NCBI GenBank assembly: GCA_030831265.1
Contig: JAURLM010000285.1
Span: forward strand, 1-8,799
DNA: 8,799 nucleotides
From: Chloroflexota bacterium
Lineage (GTDB): Bacteria > Chloroflexota > Dehalococcoidia > Lucifugimonadales > Lucifugimonadaceae
Direction: 5' to 3'
Part shown: positions 6,840 through 8,799 of the stretch, piece after piece
Layout of the letters: each line of letters starts with the position of its first letter
How positions within the stretch are numbered: the stretch's first letter is position 1
The notes under the pieces: generated by a model
The model's input: the letters and a program-made list of their open reading frames with translations, nothing else
The model's database searches: none
Told to the model about the DNA's origin: nothing
Made by a program: the position numbers and the translations under genes

Positions 6840-6863
6840 GCGCACCGGTGGCTATCGGTGTGC
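6840..6863. repeat. Inverted repeat upstream of the FAD oxidase gene
   Basis: The arms GCGCACCG (6840-6847) and CGGTGTGC (6856-6863) pair over 8 positions, one as G-T or G-U, around an 8-nt centre. It lies in the 266-bp divergent region between the VTT and oxidase genes, about 80 bp before the oxidase ATG and 45 bp before a candidate -35 box TTGCAC (6908-6913). An activator or repressor site is plausible. Apart from this the region shows no gene. Confidence 0.35.
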
Positions 6864-6932
6864 GTTATGGGTTTCAGTGAACAAAACGGGCCACTACAAC
6901 TTCGCTTTTGCACGCGCTGCGACGATGCATGG

Positions 6933-6938
6933 CAAAAT
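6933..6938 (+). promoter_or_regulatory. Candidate -10 box of the FAD oxidase gene
   Basis: CAAAAT matches TATAAT at 4 of 6 positions and ends 7 nt before the ATG at 6946. TTGCAC (6908-6913) could be the -35 at a long 19-bp spacing. No Shine-Dalgarno precedes the ATG, so a leaderless transcript is possible. The match is weak. Confidence 0.22.
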
Positions 6939-6945
6939 ACGTTCC

Positions 6946-8469
6946 ATGACATCAGCAGCAAAACAAACAACCGCCAGCCGCCTGTTAATCGCCGACCTCG
7001 AACATGTGGTCGGGAGGCGAAACGTTGTCTGGAAGCCAGAAGACCTGCTGCTATATGAATACGATGGGTCAATCGACCGCGCTGCCCCGCGCGTGGTCGT
7101 GCTTCCCGGCTCAGCGCAGGAAGCCGCAGACTGCGTGAAAGTTGCAAATCGGCACGATGCGTTCATAGTCCCGCGTGGGGCGGGAACGGGACTGTCAGGC
7201 GGTGCTATTCCCCTTCGAGACTCCGTTGTAATTGGTCTTGCACGCCTCAACCGAATACTGGATGTTGATATCGCAAACCGGGTCGCTATTGTCGAGCCTG
7301 GCCTCGTCAATCTTGAACTATCCAACCGCATTGCCCAACACGGGCTTTACTATGCTCCTGACCCGTCATCACAGAAGGCCTGCACCATTGGCGGAAACGT
7401 CGCGGAGAACGCGGGTGGGCCGCACTGCCTGGCTCTCGGAACCACCACAAACCATGTGCTTGGTATTGAGGTTGTACTGGCAGATGGCACACTATTGTGG
7501 CTTGGCGGTCCGGAACGAGAATCGACTGGCTACGACTTGCGCGGAGCATTCATCGGTTCCGAGGGAACTTTCGGCGTAGTCACCAAAGTGGCAGTTCGGT
7601 TGCTTCGTATCCCTGAAAAGATTCACACCATGCTTGCGGCGTTCACATCGCTCGACGCCGCGTCTCAGACAGTCTCCGACATCATCGCAGCGGGCATCGT
7701 CCCGTCAGCGCTCGAGATGATGGACCGCGTGACCATTGATGCATGTGAACCTGTCTACCACCCCGGTTACCCGGCTGACGCAGAAGCGGTGCTGATTGTC
7801 GAACTTGACGGGCTAACTGAATCTGTCGAAGAGCAGTCGACGCTGGTCGAAGAGGTGTGCAACAGGAACGGAGCCTCTGAGCTGCGGTCAGCGGATGATC
7901 CAGCCAAGCGGGCAGATCTGTGGGCGACCCGCAAAGGAGCCATTGGCGCATTCGGCACCATCGCACCCAGCTACTACCTCGTCGACGGAGTAGTTCCGCG
8001 CACCCGGTTGCAGCAGGTCATGCGCCAGGTGAAGGCTGTAGGTGACGAGCTGGGCTTGACCATTGGCAACGTGTTCCACGCCGGTGACGGCAACCTGCAC
8101 CCGTGCATCCTCTTCAATGAACGCAACAAGGATGAAGTTCGCAAGGTGATCCAGGCAGGTGAACGCATCCTCGAAATATGTGTCGAGCACGGCGGCGCAC
8201 TTTCTGGAGAACACGGCATAGGTATCGAAAAACAGGCTTACATGCCGCTTGTGTTCACCGACGATGACATGAACGCCATGAAGGGCTTGCGAGAGGCGTT
8301 CCTTAACCCGGATCACGGTTCATCAGACGGAGCGCCAAAGACCGGGGCCACGCCAGTATCAGAACGGTTCAACCCCGGAAAAATCTTCCCGGGCGGGGCC
8401 AACCACGGCGAGGCATACGGAATCACCGAACATTCTGTCCGCCGCGCGGGACGCGCTGACGAGGTTTAA
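6946..8469 (+). CDS. glcD: FAD-linked oxidase, GlcD-type (glycolate / D-lactate dehydrogenase family)
   Basis: The 507-residue flavoenzyme oxidises 2-hydroxyacids such as glycolate or D-lactate; the substrate here is unknown. The N-terminal PCMH-type FAD-binding domain (FAD_binding_4) shows PRGAGTGLSGG (76-86), GGNVAENAGG (149-158) and GSEGTFGVVTKVAVRLL. The C-terminal FAD-oxidase_C domain shows GNVFHAGDGNLHP (374-386) with metal- and substrate-site histidines, and SGEHGIG (420-426). NPGKIFPGG ends the fold. A 20-residue linker (about 454-473, rich in G, S, P and D) sits before NPGKIFP, where relatives have about six residues. The frame is open back to ATG 6652, but those 98 codons look unlike the family, so ATG 6946 is preferred (ATG 6925 is possible). 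No glcE or glcF is nearby. The next gene starts 77 bp downstream on the same strand. Confidence 0.92.
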   Translation: MTSAAKQTTASRLLIADLEHVVGRRNVVWKPEDLLLYEYDGSIDRAAPRVVVLPGSAQEAADCVKVANRHDAFIVPRGAGTGLSGGAIPLRDSVVIGLARLNRILDVDIANRVAIVEPGLVNLELSNRIAQHGLYYAPDPSSQKACTIGGNVAENAGGPHCLALGTTTNHVLGIEVVLADGTLLWLGGPERESTGYDLRGAFIGSEGTFGVVTKVAVRLLRIPEKIHTMLAAFTSLDAASQTVSDIIAAGIVPSALEMMDRVTIDACEPVYHPGYPADAEAVLIVELDGLTESVEEQSTLVEEVCNRNGASELRSADDPAKRADLWATRKGAIGAFGTIAPSYYLVDGVVPRTRLQQVMRQVKAVGDELGLTIGNVFHAGDGNLHPCILFNERNKDEVRKVIQAGERILEICVEHGGALSGEHGIGIEKQAYMPLVFTDDDMNAMKGLREAFLNPDHGSSDGAPKTGATPVSERFNPGKIFPGGANHGEAYGITEHSVRRAGRADEV

Positions 8470-8498
8470 GCACCGAAACCTGGTTTTCCTGCTGTAGA

Positions 8499-8510
8499 CT
8501 GGCGCGCCAG
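8499..8510. repeat. 12-bp perfect palindrome between the last two genes
   Basis: CTGGCGCGCCAG is fully self-complementary. It starts at the end of TAGACT (8495-8500), a possible weak -10 box, in the 77-bp gap upstream of the Gfo/Idh/MocA gene. It could be a regulator site controlling that gene separately from the oxidase, or a chance GC-rich palindrome. Confidence 0.3.
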
Positions 8511-8536
8511 GCACAAACGGCCGCTAAATCATCATC

Positions 8537-8545
8537 AGGGATAGG
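8537..8545 (+). promoter_or_regulatory. Ribosome binding site of the Gfo/Idh/MocA gene
   Basis: AGGGATAGG precedes the ATG at 8547; its AGGG part is 6 nt from the start. This supports the start choice and contrasts with the genes that lack any Shine-Dalgarno. Confidence 0.55.
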
Positions 8546-8546
8546 C

Positions 8547-8799
8547 ATGCCCAACTCAAAGAAACTTCGCATCGGCATCATTGGCGCAGGTCCGTTTGCC
8601 CGCACGCACATGCAGTATTTTTCGCGTTTGGACAACGTTGAGGTTGTCTCTTTTATGCGGCGTGATGCCACCGCCCTTGCAGCCATGCAGAAAGAGTGGA
8701 GTGTTCCTGAAGGCTACACGGACTACGGCGAGATGCTTGAGAAGTCAGACATCGACGCGGTGGACATCGTCACACCCACCCACACTCACCGCCAGACAG
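8547..8799 (+). CDS. Gfo/Idh/MocA-family NAD(P)-dependent oxidoreductase, N-terminal part
   Basis: The first 84 codons are present and the gene runs off the window. The protein begins MPNSKKLRIGIIGAGPFART, a short polar lead into a Rossmann beta strand with the glycine-rich GxGxxA nucleotide motif. VEVVSFMRRDATALAAMQKEW and the YTDYGEMLEKSDIDAVDIVTP strand-helix pattern follow, ending in PTHTHRQ, the family's P-T-x-x-H segment next to the cofactor. Members oxidise or reduce sugars, inositols and related polyols with NAD(P). The substrate cannot be named because the lysine-bearing EKP motif and C-terminal domain lie outside. The start has a good ribosome binding site. Co-transcription with the upstream oxidase is possible, since only 77 bp separate them and no clear terminator is seen. 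Confidence 0.87.
   Translation, partial: MPNSKKLRIGIIGAGPFARTHMQYFSRLDNVEVVSFMRRDATALAAMQKEWSVPEGYTDYGEMLEKSDIDAVDIVTPTHTHRQT

Noticed and set aside
6652..6945. N-terminal extension of the FAD oxidase by 98 codons to ATG 6652
   Set aside because: The residues are arginine-rich and unlike GlcD N-termini, the extension overlaps the start of the divergent VTT gene, and several other frames are also open here.
7888..8316. 142-codon open frame antisense to the FAD oxidase
   Set aside because: It overlaps the conserved oxidase C-terminal domain, so it is best explained as a codon-bias shadow.

Overview
The window looks like ordinary chromosome from a free-living, moderately GC-rich bacterium. No phage, transposon, CRISPR, tRNA or rRNA was recognised. 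The best guess for the source is a Chloroflexota/Dehalococcoidia-type lineage, possibly the marine SAR202 group. That rests on a stand-alone GlcD-type FAD oxidase, two EntS-like MFS exporters and a 232-residue uncharacterised protein that resembles, from memory, hypothetical proteins of that phylum. It is an inference and not a demonstrated assignment.

Layout. Positions 1-180 (+) hold the last 59 codons of a GalU-like UTP-glucose-1-phosphate uridylyltransferase. It converges with an MFS exporter (208-1512, -). A 165-bp divergent region follows, with a perfect inverted repeat over the exporter's likely -10 box and a promoter for the next gene. The uncharacterised 232-aa protein (1678-2376, +) ends 11 bp from the stop of lepA (2388-4244, -), which encodes elongation factor 4. 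The 136 bp upstream of lepA contain nested inverted repeats. Next on the same strand are a second MFS exporter (4381-5751, -) and a DedA/VTT-family membrane protein (6029-6679, -), separated by a 277-bp spacer with a strong GC-rich hairpin. A 266-bp divergent region leads to a GlcD-type FAD-linked oxidase (6946-8469, +). A Gfo/Idh/MocA NAD(P)-dependent oxidoreductase (8547 to the window edge, +) follows it.

How the genes fit together. There is no obvious single pathway. The minus-strand block (VTT protein, MFS exporter, lepA) is membrane and translation housekeeping with gaps large enough for separate transcription. The oxidase and the Gfo/Idh/MocA gene are 77 bp apart on the same strand. They could form a small catabolic unit for hydroxyacids or sugar derivatives, but no Fe-S partner (GlcF) or GlcE is visible. 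Three genes (first exporter, lepA, oxidase) lack a Shine-Dalgarno but have a -10-like box 6-8 nt before the start codon, suggesting leaderless transcripts. I found no convincing new multi-gene system. The items most worth a second look are the uncharacterised protein, the operator-like palindrome, the lepA leader and the leaderless-start pattern.
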